Positions 49,672 to 59,966 are shown, counted from the first letter of the stretch. The stretch: DNA of 64,000 nucleotides from Lachnospiraceae bacterium (GCA_014239155.1 JAAZZQ010000072.1:1-64000); one strand, 5' to 3'. Program-made: numbers and translations. Notes: generated by a model from the sequence alone, not told the origin.

Positions 49672-51926
49672 CAGGCAGATTTGCGAATATTATTGTGGAT
49701 ATATCCCATGAGAAAGTTGATCGGCCTTTTCAGTATCGCATACCAGAGAAATTGATGGGAAAGTTAACAGTTGGAATGGCAGTGATAATACCTTTTGGGC
49801 GTGGAAATAAGCGGATGAAAGGGTATGTAATGGAAATTACAGACCGCGTGGAATACGATGAAAAAAAATTAAAGTATATAGATTCTATTGTGAAAGATGG
49901 TGTCAGTGCGCAGGGAGATTCGCTTAGGTTAGCATGGTGGATTAGAGAAAATTATGGTTCTACTATGATTGCTGCATTAAAGACGGTGCTGCCAGTAAAA
50001 CAGAAGTTAAAACAGGTAGTCAAAAAGACAGTAATCTGTAAGGCTGATATGAATACAGCGATGGCGAAGGCAGAGGAGTTTGCAAAAAAACACCAAAATG
50101 CAAAAGCGCGTTTAATGAAGGAATTGGCAACGCAGCCAACACTGCCATATACATTGGTTACAAGTAAGCTAAATGTTACAAATCAGACGATACAGGCATT
50201 GGAAAAGGCTGGATTGGTCGAGATACAGGCAGAGGACACTTATCGGAATGTACTGCCGGGAATGATGGCAGAGTTGGATGGGTGGAAGAAAAAACAACTT
50301 TCTGAGAGCCAGCGCACGATTGTAATGAGTATTATGAAAGATTACAAGACAGGTATTCGCAGCACATATCTGATTCATGGAGTGACTGGAAGCGGTAAGA
50401 CAGAAGTTTATATGGAATTGATAGAACAGATGCTAAATGAGGGTAGGCAAGCAATTATGCTGATACCAGAAATCGCACTTACTTATCAGACCTTGGTGCG
50501 TTTTTACCAGCGTTTTGGCGACAGGGTATCTGTGATGAACTCCCGGCTCTCAGCGGGTGAGCGTTCTGATCAGTATGAGCGCGCAGCGCAGGGGGACATT
50601 GACATTATGATTGGTCCGCGGTCTGCGCTGTTTACGCCATTTGAACGGCTTGGACTTGTGATTATTGACGAGGAGCATGAAAATAGCTACAAGAGTGAAA
50701 GTATGCCAAAGTATCATGCAAGGGAAGTGGCTGGTGAGCTGTGTCAAATGAAAAATGCCAGTTTGGTTTTGGGATCAGCAACACCGTCCATTGAGTCTTA
50801 TTATAGGGCAAAGAAGGGAGAGATTCAGCTTTTTACTTTAAAAGAGCGACTTGCAGGTGGTCAGTTACCCAGAGTGTATGTGGAGGACTTGCGCGATGAG
50901 CTAAAAACTGGAAATCGTTCGATTTTTAGCAGACGGCTCTACAGCCTGATTGCAGACCGGTTACAAAAAAGAGAACAGACAATTCTGTTTCTTAATCGCA
51001 GGGGATATGCGGGATTTGTATCCTGTCGGGCTTGTGGGCACGTTATGAAGTGCCCACACTGTGATGTATCCTTGTCTGAGCACACAGACCGTTTTCAGAA
51101 AAATAGCAAGTTGGTTTGTCACTACTGTGGTTATATGATGCCAGGAGTAACAAATTGCCCTCAATGTGGATCTAAGTATATTTTGGGTTTTCGAGCAGGT
51201 ACGCAGCAAATTGAAGAACTTTTGCACAAAGAGTTTCCGGCGGCGCGTGTGCTTCGCATGGATGCTGATACGACGAAGACCAAAAACAGCTATGAGCAGA
51301 TTTTATCTCAGTTTGCCAATGAAGGGGCTGACATTCTTGTAGGGACGCAGATGATTGTGAAGGGACATGATTTTGCAAAAGTTACACTGGTGGGAATACT
51401 GGCGGCTGATATGTCTTTGCATGCTGGGGACTATCGGGCAGGTGAGCGCACTTTTCAACTGCTTACACAGGCAGCAGGCAGAGCAGGAAGAGGTGCACTT
51501 CCCGGAGAGGTTGTGATACAGACATATCAGCCAGAACACTATGCAGTTGTTCATGCTGCGAATCAGGATTATGAGCATTTTTATGCGGATGAAATCGCTT
51601 ATCGTGATATAATGATGTATCCGCCAGCTGCACATATGATGGCAGTACTCGTACTATCTGACAATGAAAAATTAGGTGCAGAACAAGCAGATATGTTAGC
51701 AGCGCAGGCGAAACGGCAGTTTGGCGACCAGAGATTGGTCTTAATAGGGCCGACAGAGGCATGTATTGGCAAGATTAATGACATTTATCGATATATTTTT
51801 TACATTAAGCACAGGGAATATCAAGTATTGACAGCAGTCAAAGACGCACTGGAGCAGACGATTCATGCAATGGAGTGGAATGCAGACAGTGTGCAGTTTG
51901 ATTTTGACCCAATGAACAATTATTAA
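49668..51926 (+). CDS. priA: Primosomal protein N' (PriA helicase)
   Basis: A 752-residue superfamily 2 helicase that reloads the replisome at stalled forks. An N-terminal DNA-binding domain (VDISHEKVDRPFQYRIP) precedes the helicase core, with Walker A GVTGSGKTEVY (Lys244) and a DEEH box. The zinc-binding block is CRACGHVMKCPHCDVSL...CHYCGY...CPQCGS (eight cysteines). Motifs V and VI (GTQMIVKGHDF, QAAGRAGR) follow. The start ATG overlaps the murE stop codon, so translation is coupled. It heads the priA-def-fmt run typical of Firmicutes. Confidence 0.97.
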   Translation: MTGRFANIIVDISHEKVDRPFQYRIPEKLMGKLTVGMAVIIPFGRGNKRMKGYVMEITDRVEYDEKKLKYIDSIVKDGVSAQGDSLRLAWWIRENYGSTMIAALKTVLPVKQKLKQVVKKTVICKADMNTAMAKAEEFAKKHQNAKARLMKELATQPTLPYTLVTSKLNVTNQTIQALEKAGLVEIQAEDTYRNVLPGMMAELDGWKKKQLSESQRTIVMSIMKDYKTGIRSTYLIHGVTGSGKTEVYMELIEQMLNEGRQAIMLIPEIALTYQTLVRFYQRFGDRVSVMNSRLSAGERSDQYERAAQGDIDIMIGPRSALFTPFERLGLVIIDEEHENSYKSESMPKYHAREVAGELCQMKNASLVLGSATPSIESYYRAKKGEIQLFTLKERLAGGQLPRVYVEDLRDELKTGNRSIFSRRLYSLIADRLQKREQTILFLNRRGYAGFVSCRACGHVMKCPHCDVSLSEHTDRFQKNSKLVCHYCGYMMPGVTNCPQCGSKYILGFRAGTQQIEELLHKEFPAARVLRMDADTTKTKNSYEQILSQFANEGADILVGTQMIVKGHDFAKVTLVGILAADMSLHAGDYRAGERTFQLLTQAAGRAGRGALPGEVVIQTYQPEHYAVVHAANQDYEHFYADEIAYRDIMMYPPAAHMMAVLVLSDNEKLGAEQADMLAAQAKRQFGDQRLVLIGPTEACIGKINDIYRYIFYIKHREYQVLTAVKDALEQTIHAMEWNADSVQFDFDPMNNY

Positions 51927-51954
51927 AACATAAATGAGAAAGGGAAGAAAAATT

Positions 51955-52431
51955 ATGGCAATTAGAGCAATCAGAGAGATAGGAGATCCCGTATTAAATA
52001 AGGTTTCAAAGGAAGTGAAGGAGATTACGCCAAGAGTACAAGACTTGATTGATGATATGTTTGAGACAATGTACGAGGCAAATGGTGTCGGGCTTGCTGC
52101 AGTTCAGGTGGGAGTTTTAAAGAGAATCGTTGTGATTGATACGGGAGATGATCCGATATTGCTTATTAATCCCCGTATTGTAGAAGTTAGTGGAGAACAG
52201 ACAGGGAATGAGGCATGTTTAAGTGTTCCTGGAAAGACAGGTTCTGTGACAAGACCAAATTATGTCAAGGCAGTCGCGCAGGACGAGGAGTTGAATGAAT
52301 TTGAAATTGAAGGGGAAGAACTATTGGCAAGGGCGCTGATTCATGAGATAGAGCATCTTGACGGGCACCTATTTGTGGAGAAGGTAGAAGGTCCCCTGAT
52401 GGATGTGGAAGTCGTGGAGGAAGAAGAGTAA
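51955..52431 (+). CDS. def: Peptide deformylase
   Basis: A 158-residue metalloenzyme that removes the formyl group from nascent N-terminal methionine. The three motifs are GVGLAAVQVG, EACLSVPG (usually EGCLS; the Gly-to-Ala change is conservative) with the metal Cys, and HEIEHLDG with the two metal histidines and catalytic Glu. The start at 51955 follows GGAAG; the frame opens seven codons earlier. It ends directly at the fmt start codon with no spacer, so the formylating and deformylating enzymes are coupled. Confidence 0.96.
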   Translation: MAIRAIREIGDPVLNKVSKEVKEITPRVQDLIDDMFETMYEANGVGLAAVQVGVLKRIVVIDTGDDPILLINPRIVEVSGEQTGNEACLSVPGKTGSVTRPNYVKAVAQDEELNEFEIEGEELLARALIHEIEHLDGHLFVEKVEGPLMDVEVVEEEE

Positions 52432-53379
52432 ATGAAAGTTGTTTTTATGGGAACACCTGACTATGCAGCAAGGGCATTGGAAGCGATTATCAATGCAGGG
52501 CATGAAGTGACAGCTGCTGTCACCCAGCCAGACAGACCAAAAGGAAGAAGTGGTCAAGTGCAGTGCTCACCGGTGAAGGAGTGTGCAGTAAAACATGGGA
52601 TTACAGTGTTGCAGCCAGTTAAAATTAAGACACCAGAGGCGATTGAGGAATTAAGAAGGTATGTGGCTGATATTTATGTAGTAGCTGCTTTTGGGCAGAT
52701 TCTGTCAAAAGAGATTTTGGAGACGCCCAAATTTGGTTGTGTTAATATCCATGCGTCTTTGCTGCCAAAATACAGAGGTGCAGCGCCAATTAACCAATGT
52801 ATTATAGATGGTGAGAACGAGACAGGTGTCACAATTATGCAGATGGATACAGGAATTGACACCGGAGACATACTTACACAGAAAAAGGTTATCCTAGAAG
52901 ATAAGGAGACTGCAGAGACACTTTTTGACAAGCTTACACAGGCTGGTGCAGAGTTGATTGTAGAAACGCTCCCCAAAATTGAACAGGGTGTGCTTATACC
53001 AACCAAACAAGATGAAAGTGGTGCAAGTTATGTTAAAATGATGGATAAAGCAAAAGGAAAGATAGACTGGACTTGCGATGCAGTCTCTATAGAGCGGCTT
53101 GTCCGGGGACTGAACCCGTGGCCGAGTGCCTATACTTTTTATCAGGAGAAAACAGTAAAAATCTGGCGCAGTGATGTGGTGGAATTATCTACGGAAGATA
53201 CACAACAGCCCGGAACTATTGTTCGAGTTTCAAAGGATTTTTTTGATGTGGCTTGTGGAAAAGGGATTTTGAGAATTTATGAGTTACAATTAGAGGGGAA
53301 AAAACGCATGGATACAAAAAGCTTTTTGCTGGGAAATCCGTGGAAAACGGGAACACTTTTAGGTACAGTATCATTCTAA
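52432..53379 (+). CDS. fmt: Methionyl-tRNA formyltransferase
   Basis: A 315-residue enzyme that formylates initiator Met-tRNA using 10-formyl-tetrahydrofolate. It has VVFMGTPDYAA at the N-terminus, the formyl-donor site NIHASLLPKYRGAAPINQCI, and TGDIL, followed by the C-terminal tRNA-binding OB domain (WPSAYTFY onward). Length is normal. Its ATG immediately follows the def stop codon. Confidence 0.96.
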   Translation: MKVVFMGTPDYAARALEAIINAGHEVTAAVTQPDRPKGRSGQVQCSPVKECAVKHGITVLQPVKIKTPEAIEELRRYVADIYVVAAFGQILSKEILETPKFGCVNIHASLLPKYRGAAPINQCIIDGENETGVTIMQMDTGIDTGDILTQKKVILEDKETAETLFDKLTQAGAELIVETLPKIEQGVLIPTKQDESGASYVKMMDKAKGKIDWTCDAVSIERLVRGLNPWPSAYTFYQEKTVKIWRSDVVELSTEDTQQPGTIVRVSKDFFDVACGKGILRIYELQLEGKKRMDTKSFLLGNPWKTGTLLGTVSF

Positions 53380-53411
53380 AAACATAATTGTAAAACAAGA
53401 AAGGAGAAGTT

Positions 53412-54113
53412 ATGCCATTTGGTTTTCGATATTATTTTGATCCTACGTATATCTTAGTGCTCATCGGCGCAGTGCTTAGCATTATTGCTTCTGCGCGCGT
53501 CAACTCAACATTTAGTAAGTATGCAAGAGTGCGGAGTATGTCTGGAATGACAGGCGCACAGACCGCGGAGGCAATTTTACGTAGTAGGGGAATCTATGAT
53601 GTGCGGGTGGAGCATATCAGAGGGAATTTGACAGACCACTATGATCCGACAAGGAAGGTGGTGCGACTTTCAGACAGCGTTTATGGCTCGACATCTGTCG
53701 CGGCAATCGGTGTGGCAGCGCATGAGTGTGGGCATGTCATGCAGCATCATGAAGGCTATGCGCCGCTCAACTTTAGAACTGCGCTGGTTCCAGTGGCGAA
53801 TATTGGATCAAAGCTTGGGATACCTATTATTCTTGTTGGACTGCTGCTGGGAAGCAATCCGGTTTTAGTAAATATTGGAATCTGGGTATTTTCACTTGCA
53901 GTTCTTTTTCAGATAGTGACGCTTCCTGTGGAGTTTGATGCTTCTAAAAGGGCACTTGTCTGCATAGAGCAGTATGGAATTGTGACAAGTGATGAGCGCA
54001 AAAAGAGTGCGAAGGTATTGAAGGCGGCAGCGTACACCTATGTTGCGGCAGCAGCGGCGTCAATTTTGCAGTTGTTGCGGCTTATAATGTTGTTTGGAAA
54101 ACGGGATGATTAA
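53412..54113 (+). CDS. YugP-type membrane zinc metallopeptidase
   Basis: A 233-residue membrane protein. The first segment lies at ~10-30. A zinc site HECGH (residues 104-108) sits in VAAHECGHVMQHHEGY, followed by two or three hydrophobic segments around 130-180 and a last one near 215. It matches the neutral zinc metallopeptidase family typified by YugP. Substrates are unknown. AAAGGAG precedes the ATG. Its position between fmt and rsmB is commonly seen in Clostridia. The stop is two bases before the rsmB start. Confidence 0.9.
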   Translation: MPFGFRYYFDPTYILVLIGAVLSIIASARVNSTFSKYARVRSMSGMTGAQTAEAILRSRGIYDVRVEHIRGNLTDHYDPTRKVVRLSDSVYGSTSVAAIGVAAHECGHVMQHHEGYAPLNFRTALVPVANIGSKLGIPIILVGLLLGSNPVLVNIGIWVFSLAVLFQIVTLPVEFDASKRALVCIEQYGIVTSDERKKSAKVLKAAAYTYVAAAAASILQLLRLIMLFGKRDD

Positions 54114-54115
54114 GA

Positions 54116-55531
54116 ATGACGCAGAGACAAAATAAAACACAGAGCACAAATCAGCGCATGATTGTGCTGGAAATGCTTTTGACGGAAACGGTGTACTCTC
54201 ATATGATTGTGTGGGATGTGCTAAATAAGTACAATTATCTGCCACAACAGGAGAAATCTTTTATTAAACGGCTTTATGAGGGTACTTTAGAGCGTCAGAT
54301 AGAGTTGGATTATGTGGTTGACCAGTATTCTAAAGTGAAAACAGATAAGATGAAGAAGGTTATCCGTGCGATTATGCGTATGAGTGTATATCAGATTTTG
54401 TATATGGATGCAGTTCCTGATGCGGCAGCTTGCAACGAAGCGGTAAAACTTGCACAGAAAAAGGGTTTTTCCGCACTGAAGGGTTTTGTAAATGGTGTGC
54501 TTAGAAATATTGCACGCAATAAAAATAATATTTCGTATAATAGCATGTCCGTAAAATATTCTATGCCAGACTGGATTGTAAATCTGTGGATAGAACAGCT
54601 TGGTGTTAACAGAACAGAGACAGTGCTTGCTGGGCTTTTGGAAGAACATCCAGTGACAATTCGTTTTCGAGAGATTTTAGCGCAAAAAGGAGTCACAACA
54701 GAAACGACTGTAGATGCTGTGCAAAAGGCACTTACGGAACAAGGCGGAACAATGCAACAGCATGTATATCTGCCTTGTGCGTACAAAGTGTCAGGAACAG
54801 ATGATCTCACAAAATTACCCTATTATTTAAGTGGTGCTTTTGTGGTGCAAGATATTAGTTCCATGCTTGCAGTTATGGCGATTGGCGTTGAAGCATATGT
54901 GAGACAAAAGAAAATGCAAGACAGTGACAGAACAAAGATTCGAGTCCTTGATTTATGTGCAGCACCAGGTGGAAAGTCAATGCTGATAGCGGATATCCTA
55001 GAACAGTGTGATGTCGATTATGCTATTTTATCGAGAGATATTTCAGCAGAAAAAGTTCGTAGAATGTTGGAAAATTTTGAACGCTGCAATTTGAACCATA
55101 TGACGGTCGAGACAACAAATGCCATAGAAGAGGAAGTGCAACTTGTGGGAACTGCGGATATTGTGATTGCAGATGTTCCTTGTTCAGGTCTTGGCGTGAT
55201 TGGAAAAAAGCGCGATATTAAATATAGGATTACGCCAGAGGCAGTTGAGGAAGTTATTGTGCTGCAAAGACAGATTCTTACGGTAGCAGCACGGTATCTA
55301 AAGGCAGGTGGGCGGTTGCTATTCAGTACTTGTACCATTAATCAAAATGAGAATGAAAAGCATTTTATGTGGCTGCGTGATGCGCTGAAACTAACGCCGT
55401 TGTCGCTGGATGATATGCTGCCCTCCTGTCTACATACAGAGACAACTAAGAATGGATATCTACAGTTGTTGCCGGGTGTGCATGATGCAGATGGATTTTT
55501 TATCAGCGTGTTTTGCAGAGAGGATGAATAG
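54116..55531 (+). CDS. rsmB: 16S rRNA (cytosine-967-C5)-methyltransferase
   Basis: A 471-residue RNA methyltransferase. The N-terminal NusB-like domain (~1-140, containing AVKLAQKKGFSALKGFVNGVLRNI) is followed by a NOL1/NOP2/Sun catalytic domain. SAM motif I is LDLCAAPGGKS, the catalytic cysteine motif is ADVPCSGLGVIGKK, and the second cysteine is in STCTINQNENE. It modifies C967 of 16S rRNA. Length is slightly above the family average. It is in the same run as fmt and rlmN. Confidence 0.95.
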   Translation: MTQRQNKTQSTNQRMIVLEMLLTETVYSHMIVWDVLNKYNYLPQQEKSFIKRLYEGTLERQIELDYVVDQYSKVKTDKMKKVIRAIMRMSVYQILYMDAVPDAAACNEAVKLAQKKGFSALKGFVNGVLRNIARNKNNISYNSMSVKYSMPDWIVNLWIEQLGVNRTETVLAGLLEEHPVTIRFREILAQKGVTTETTVDAVQKALTEQGGTMQQHVYLPCAYKVSGTDDLTKLPYYLSGAFVVQDISSMLAVMAIGVEAYVRQKKMQDSDRTKIRVLDLCAAPGGKSMLIADILEQCDVDYAILSRDISAEKVRRMLENFERCNLNHMTVETTNAIEEEVQLVGTADIVIADVPCSGLGVIGKKRDIKYRITPEAVEEVIVLQRQILTVAARYLKAGGRLLFSTCTINQNENEKHFMWLRDALKLTPLSLDDMLPSCLHTETTKNGYLQLLPGVHDADGFFISVFCREDE

Positions 55532-55551
55532 AAAGGGAAGGCACCAATACG

Positions 55552-56595
55552 ATGGAGAAAGAATCCTATGATATGAAATCAATGACTTTGGATGAAATTA
55601 AGACAATTATTACAGAAATGGGCGAAAAGTCGTTTCGTGCCAAACAACTGTATGAGTGGATGCATATAAAACTTGCACGGAATTATGACGAGATGACTAA
55701 TCTGCCTAAGAGCTTGCGGGAAAAGTTAACAAAAAATTATCCATATACTTCTTTGAGAGAAGTGATGGTGCAGACATCAAAAATTGACGGAACCAAAAAA
55801 TATCTCTTTGCGCTTGCAGATGGGAACTATATTGAAAGTGTCTGGATGCAGTACCATCATGGAAATTCTGTGTGCATCTCCTCACAGGTAGGGTGTCGTA
55901 TGGGGTGTCGATTTTGCGCTTCAACGCTCGACGGATTGGAGAGAAATCTCACTCCGTCAGAAATGCTTGATCAGATTTATGCGATTGTTAGAAGTACCAA
56001 GGAGCGGGTCTCCAATATAGTGGTGATGGGCACAGGGGAACCGCTGGACAATTATGACAATCTACTTCGCTTTATACAAATGGTTTCCGATGAAAATGGT
56101 CTTCATATTAGTCAGAGAAATATTACTGTCTCAACTTGTGGCATTGTGGAGAATATGAGGCGGCTTGCCGATGAAAAATTGCAGATTACACTGGCGCTGT
56201 CCCTTCATGGCTCTACACAGGAAAAAAGACAAGAGTTAATGCCAATTGCAAATAAATATGCGATTGATGAAGTAATCGATGCCTGCCGTTATTATTTTGC
56301 GCAGACAGGTAGACGCATCACGTTTGAGTATAGTCTTGTCGGTGGAATTAATGACACAGAAGCGGATGCAGAAAATTTGTGCAAATTGGTGAGCGGACTG
56401 AACTGTCATGTCAATCTGATACCAGTCAATCCTATTAAGGAGCGCGATTACGTTGTGTCTGAGCACAGAAATGTCCTTTGTTTTCAGAACAAGTTAGAAA
56501 AAAAGCATATTAATGTTACAGTCCGCAGGGAGATGGGTAGAGATATTGATGGGGCTTGCGGACAGTTGCGGAGAAGGTTTGGAGACTTGAATTAA
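55552..56595 (+). CDS. rlmN: Dual-specificity 23S rRNA/tRNA adenine-C2 methyltransferase (radical SAM)
   Basis: A 347-residue radical SAM enzyme that methylates A2503 in 23S rRNA and A37 in some tRNAs. The cluster motif is CRMGCRFC (Cys115, Cys119, Cys122), followed by MGTGEPLDNYDN. A methyl-carrying cysteine lies near the C-terminus in DIDGACGQL. It is RlmN rather than Cfr by context. An alternative in-frame ATG lies seven codons inside. It belongs to the same housekeeping run. Confidence 0.96.
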   Translation: MEKESYDMKSMTLDEIKTIITEMGEKSFRAKQLYEWMHIKLARNYDEMTNLPKSLREKLTKNYPYTSLREVMVQTSKIDGTKKYLFALADGNYIESVWMQYHHGNSVCISSQVGCRMGCRFCASTLDGLERNLTPSEMLDQIYAIVRSTKERVSNIVVMGTGEPLDNYDNLLRFIQMVSDENGLHISQRNITVSTCGIVENMRRLADEKLQITLALSLHGSTQEKRQELMPIANKYAIDEVIDACRYYFAQTGRRITFEYSLVGGINDTEADAENLCKLVSGLNCHVNLIPVNPIKERDYVVSEHRNVLCFQNKLEKKHINVTVRREMGRDIDGACGQLRRRFGDLN

Positions 56596-56668
56596 GATTA
56601 CACATGTGCTAATATAAGTAGAAGTGTGAAAATTGATGAAATCATTTTCACTGATTGGAGGAGAAAAA

Positions 56669-57409
56669 GTGGAGTTATTTTCTATAACGGATGTTGGCAG
56701 GAGAAGAGAAATTAACGAAGACTATCTATATACTTCGGATAAGCCAGTGGGAAATCTTCCAAACCTTTTTATTGTGGCTGATGGTATGGGCGGGCATAAC
56801 GCTGGAGACTATGCGTCAAAACATGCAGTGGACAAGGCAGTATCAGTGATTGAACAGTATACACAAGAGTATGATGCAGTGAATATATTGCAAAAGGCAA
56901 TTGATGATGCAAACACATATATTCATCAGATTGCAAAAAGAAACAGCCAATTTAAAGGGATGGGAACGACGTTTGTCGCAGTGACTGTTGATGGAAATCA
57001 TGTGACTGCTGCCAATGTAGGGGACAGCAGAATGTACATTATTAATGATTTTATAACACAGATTACCAAAGATCACTCACTTGTTGAGGAAATGATTGAT
57101 ATGGGAGGAATTGATAGAGAAGCAGCGCGGAGTCATCCAGATAAAAATATCATCACAAGAGCGGTCGGTGTAAAAGAGTATGTGCTTGTGGATTTTTTTG
57201 ATGTGCACATCGGACCTGCAGAGAAATTGCTACTTTGTACAGATGGACTTACCAATATGCTAAAAGATGACGAAATACACAAGATTATCGTTGAGAGCAG
57301 CAGCTTGGAGAAAGCTGGAAGACATTTAATCGAAGCTGCCAATCAAAACGGTGGGCGAGATAATATAGCTGTGGTTCTTGTGGAACCGTTTGGAGGTCGG
57401 AATGATTAA
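56669..57409 (+). CDS. prpC: PP2C-type serine/threonine phosphatase
   Basis: A 246-residue metal-dependent phosphatase of the Stp/PrpC group. Motifs include GRRREINEDYLY (metal Asp-type N-terminus), FIVADGMGGHNAGDYAS, AANVGDSRMYII, KDHSLVEEM and the C-terminal GGRDNIAVVLV. It dephosphorylates targets of the PASTA kinase encoded next. The frame opens at 56633, but GGAGGAG before GTG 56669 gives the usual N-terminus ELFSITDVG. Its end overlaps the kinase start by eight bases, so the antagonistic pair is translationally coupled. Confidence 0.95.
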   Translation: MELFSITDVGRRREINEDYLYTSDKPVGNLPNLFIVADGMGGHNAGDYASKHAVDKAVSVIEQYTQEYDAVNILQKAIDDANTYIHQIAKRNSQFKGMGTTFVAVTVDGNHVTAANVGDSRMYIINDFITQITKDHSLVEEMIDMGGIDREAARSHPDKNIITRAVGVKEYVLVDFFDVHIGPAEKLLLCTDGLTNMLKDDEIHKIIVESSSLEKAGRHLIEAANQNGGRDNIAVVLVEPFGGRND

Positions 57410-59912
57410 GTTGGGAATGCTGATTGGCGGCCGTTATGTGATACTAGAAAAAATTGGTACTGGCGGCATGTCGGATGTATACAGGGCAAAAGATCAAAAG
57501 CTGAACCGGTTTGTGGCGGTTAAGGTGCTGAAGCAGGAGTTTTCGGAAAACCGAAATTTTGTGTCAAAATTTCGTGTGGAGGCACAGGCGGCAGCAGGGC
57601 TTATGCACCCGAATATTGTGAATGTCTATGATGTGGGAGAAGAGGACGGGATTCATTATATTGTAATGGAACTTGTGGAGGGTATCACACTCAAAAAATA
57701 TATTGAGAAAAAAGTTAGACTCACAACGAAGGAAGCCATCAGCATAGCGATACAAGTTGCAATGGGTATTGAGGCGGCCCATAACAATCATATTATACAT
57801 AGAGATATCAAGCCTCAAAATATCATTATCTCCAAGGAGGGGAAAGTTAAGGTAACAGATTTTGGCATTGCAAAAGCTGCATCGAGCAATACAATTACTT
57901 CTAACGTAATGGGTTCTGTCCACTACACATCGCCAGAACAGGCAAGAGGAGGTTTTTCGGACGAAAAAAGTGACATCTATTCTATGGGAATCACGATGTT
58001 TGAGATGTTGACAGGAAGAGTGCCATTTAATGGGGATACAACAGTGGCAATTGCCATTAAGCATATACAGGATCCTATGCCTCTACTGCGGGATTTTGTG
58101 CCTGAAGTACCACAGAGTGTAGAAAACATTGTTATGAAATGTACGCAGAAGAGTCCGGACAGGCGCTATCAGAATATGAGTGAGATGATAGCTGATTTAA
58201 AACGTTCCCTTATTAATCCTGACGCTGTAATTGCGCAGGTGGATACAGAAGATGATATAGGAAAAACTAAGATTATGCCAAACAGTGAGCGGACAGCATC
58301 TATTTCAGTACCGCCAGTATTAAATACAGTTTGGGAAGAGAAAGTGCCACGGAGAGAAACTTATGCAGATGATGCGGATTTGGAGGCCATGCCAGAGCTG
58401 ATAATGCCCGCAAATACAAAGAGAAAAAACAACAGTTATGAGGAGGACACTTACAGCGAGTCTTATTACACCGACGAAGAATATTATGAAGATGTTGAAG
58501 AGGTCGTAAAAGAGAAGCCTGTAAGGAATACCAAACAGAAAACACAGAAGGGTACAAATCCTTCTAACACAAAAAAAACAGTGAAAAAAACACAAAACAA
58601 GTCCTCAAAAAAATCTGGAAAAAAGGCTGGAAATAAATCTGAAAAAAATAATAAACAAAATACAAAGACAAAACAGAATAAAGCCAGTGTAAGCACAAGT
58701 AAGACGTATAATTATTATGACGAGGATTATGTTCAGGAGACTGTCAATCGCCAAAATGTTCGAGAGAGTACATATGATTATGAGGAGGATTTTGCCAAAA
58801 ATTATGGCAAAAATGAGTATGATTACAATCCGAAAGCGGAGGGCTTTACAACAATTCTCACTGTGATTGCTGCGGTGATTATCGGTTGCATTTTGTTATA
58901 TTTTGTTGGGCAGGCAACTGGAATGTTTGAGCAGATTGGAGGGACACCGCTTCACAATAAAGTGAATGGGAGTGAGATTGAAAATGTGGTGATGCCAGAG
59001 TTTGCAGACCGAGATGTTGAGGAAGTGAAAGAGGCGCTCAATTCCGTTGGGTTGGGATATAAAACCACATTTATTGAATCGACACAATACACAAAAAATA
59101 AGGTGATATCGGCTGCGCTAGAAGATGGTCAGACAGTGCTTGCAAATGATAGCATTCCAGTGAATACAACAATTGTACTTACGGCAAGTGCGGGCACAAA
59201 TGGAATCAATGTTCCTTCTGTGCAAGGGTTGTCGGAGGCAGAAGGAACAGCCACATTAACCAAAGAGGGATTTAAAGTGACAAAGACACAGGAGGCTTCC
59301 GCAGAATATGCAAAAGGAACAATTATTGCACAGTTCCCGGAGGCAAATACTACAGCGCCACTTGAATCTGAAATTACAATTGTCATTAGCAATGGTAGCG
59401 ATGAGGTAGAAGTACGCATGCCGGGTGTTCTTGGCAATGCGAAGGAAACAGCAGTTCATACGTTGGAGTCTGCGGGATTGGTGGTAAATAGTATTGAGGA
59501 ATCGTACAGCGAATATCCAGAAGGACAAATTTGTTATCAGAGTTATGAGGCAGGAACAACTGTCACAGCGGGGACGACTATTGATTTGAAAATAAGTATT
59601 GGAAAGGAGACTGCAACTTACAATTGCAGCCTGCTCATACAGGCACCAGAGGATTATATAGGCGGCAATGCAGAGGTACTTCTCACGACTGCAGATGGTG
59701 CACAGCAATTGTGGTCTGCGCAGAATGTAACTGCGTTTCCTGTGTCGATTAACTTAAATAATTTTACAAGTCCATCGGCTTATGGAATTGTAATTGTCAC
59801 CTATGTGAGAAATGAAGAGGAACCTGTGATAGATGCGGACGGGAATCAGACAGTGCAGGTGGTGCCAAAGGCAGTGCAGACAAGACAGAATGTACAATTT
59901 ACAAAAAATTAG
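57402..59912 (+). CDS. prkC: PASTA-domain serine/threonine protein kinase (PrkC/Stk type)
   Basis: An 836-residue membrane kinase. The cytoplasmic kinase domain (~10-272) has GTGGMSDVY, VAVKVL, HRDIKPQN and DFGIAKA. A long linker (~273-480) is acidic and tyrosine-rich at both ends, and carries a dense Lys/Asn/Ser-rich patch (~390-430). One membrane segment (~490-510) precedes three PASTA repeats, roughly 530-735, that sense muropeptides or lipid II. A C-terminal ~100-residue beta-rich domain follows. Known members control wall synthesis, division and spore germination. GGAGG lies inside the phosphatase gene. The C-terminal non-PASTA domain is less usual. Confidence 0.96.
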   Translation: MIKLGMLIGGRYVILEKIGTGGMSDVYRAKDQKLNRFVAVKVLKQEFSENRNFVSKFRVEAQAAAGLMHPNIVNVYDVGEEDGIHYIVMELVEGITLKKYIEKKVRLTTKEAISIAIQVAMGIEAAHNNHIIHRDIKPQNIIISKEGKVKVTDFGIAKAASSNTITSNVMGSVHYTSPEQARGGFSDEKSDIYSMGITMFEMLTGRVPFNGDTTVAIAIKHIQDPMPLLRDFVPEVPQSVENIVMKCTQKSPDRRYQNMSEMIADLKRSLINPDAVIAQVDTEDDIGKTKIMPNSERTASISVPPVLNTVWEEKVPRRETYADDADLEAMPELIMPANTKRKNNSYEEDTYSESYYTDEEYYEDVEEVVKEKPVRNTKQKTQKGTNPSNTKKTVKKTQNKSSKKSGKKAGNKSEKNNKQNTKTKQNKASVSTSKTYNYYDEDYVQETVNRQNVRESTYDYEEDFAKNYGKNEYDYNPKAEGFTTILTVIAAVIIGCILLYFVGQATGMFEQIGGTPLHNKVNGSEIENVVMPEFADRDVEEVKEALNSVGLGYKTTFIESTQYTKNKVISAALEDGQTVLANDSIPVNTTIVLTASAGTNGINVPSVQGLSEAEGTATLTKEGFKVTKTQEASAEYAKGTIIAQFPEANTTAPLESEITIVISNGSDEVEVRMPGVLGNAKETAVHTLESAGLVVNSIEESYSEYPEGQICYQSYEAGTTVTAGTTIDLKISIGKETATYNCSLLIQAPEDYIGGNAEVLLTTADGAQQLWSAQNVTAFPVSINLNNFTSPSAYGIVIVTYVRNEEEPVIDADGNQTVQVVPKAVQTRQNVQFTKN

Positions 59913-59966
59913 GAATTTTGTAAAGGAATAATTTATATTTGAGGTAGGAACAAAGCAGGTAATGTT

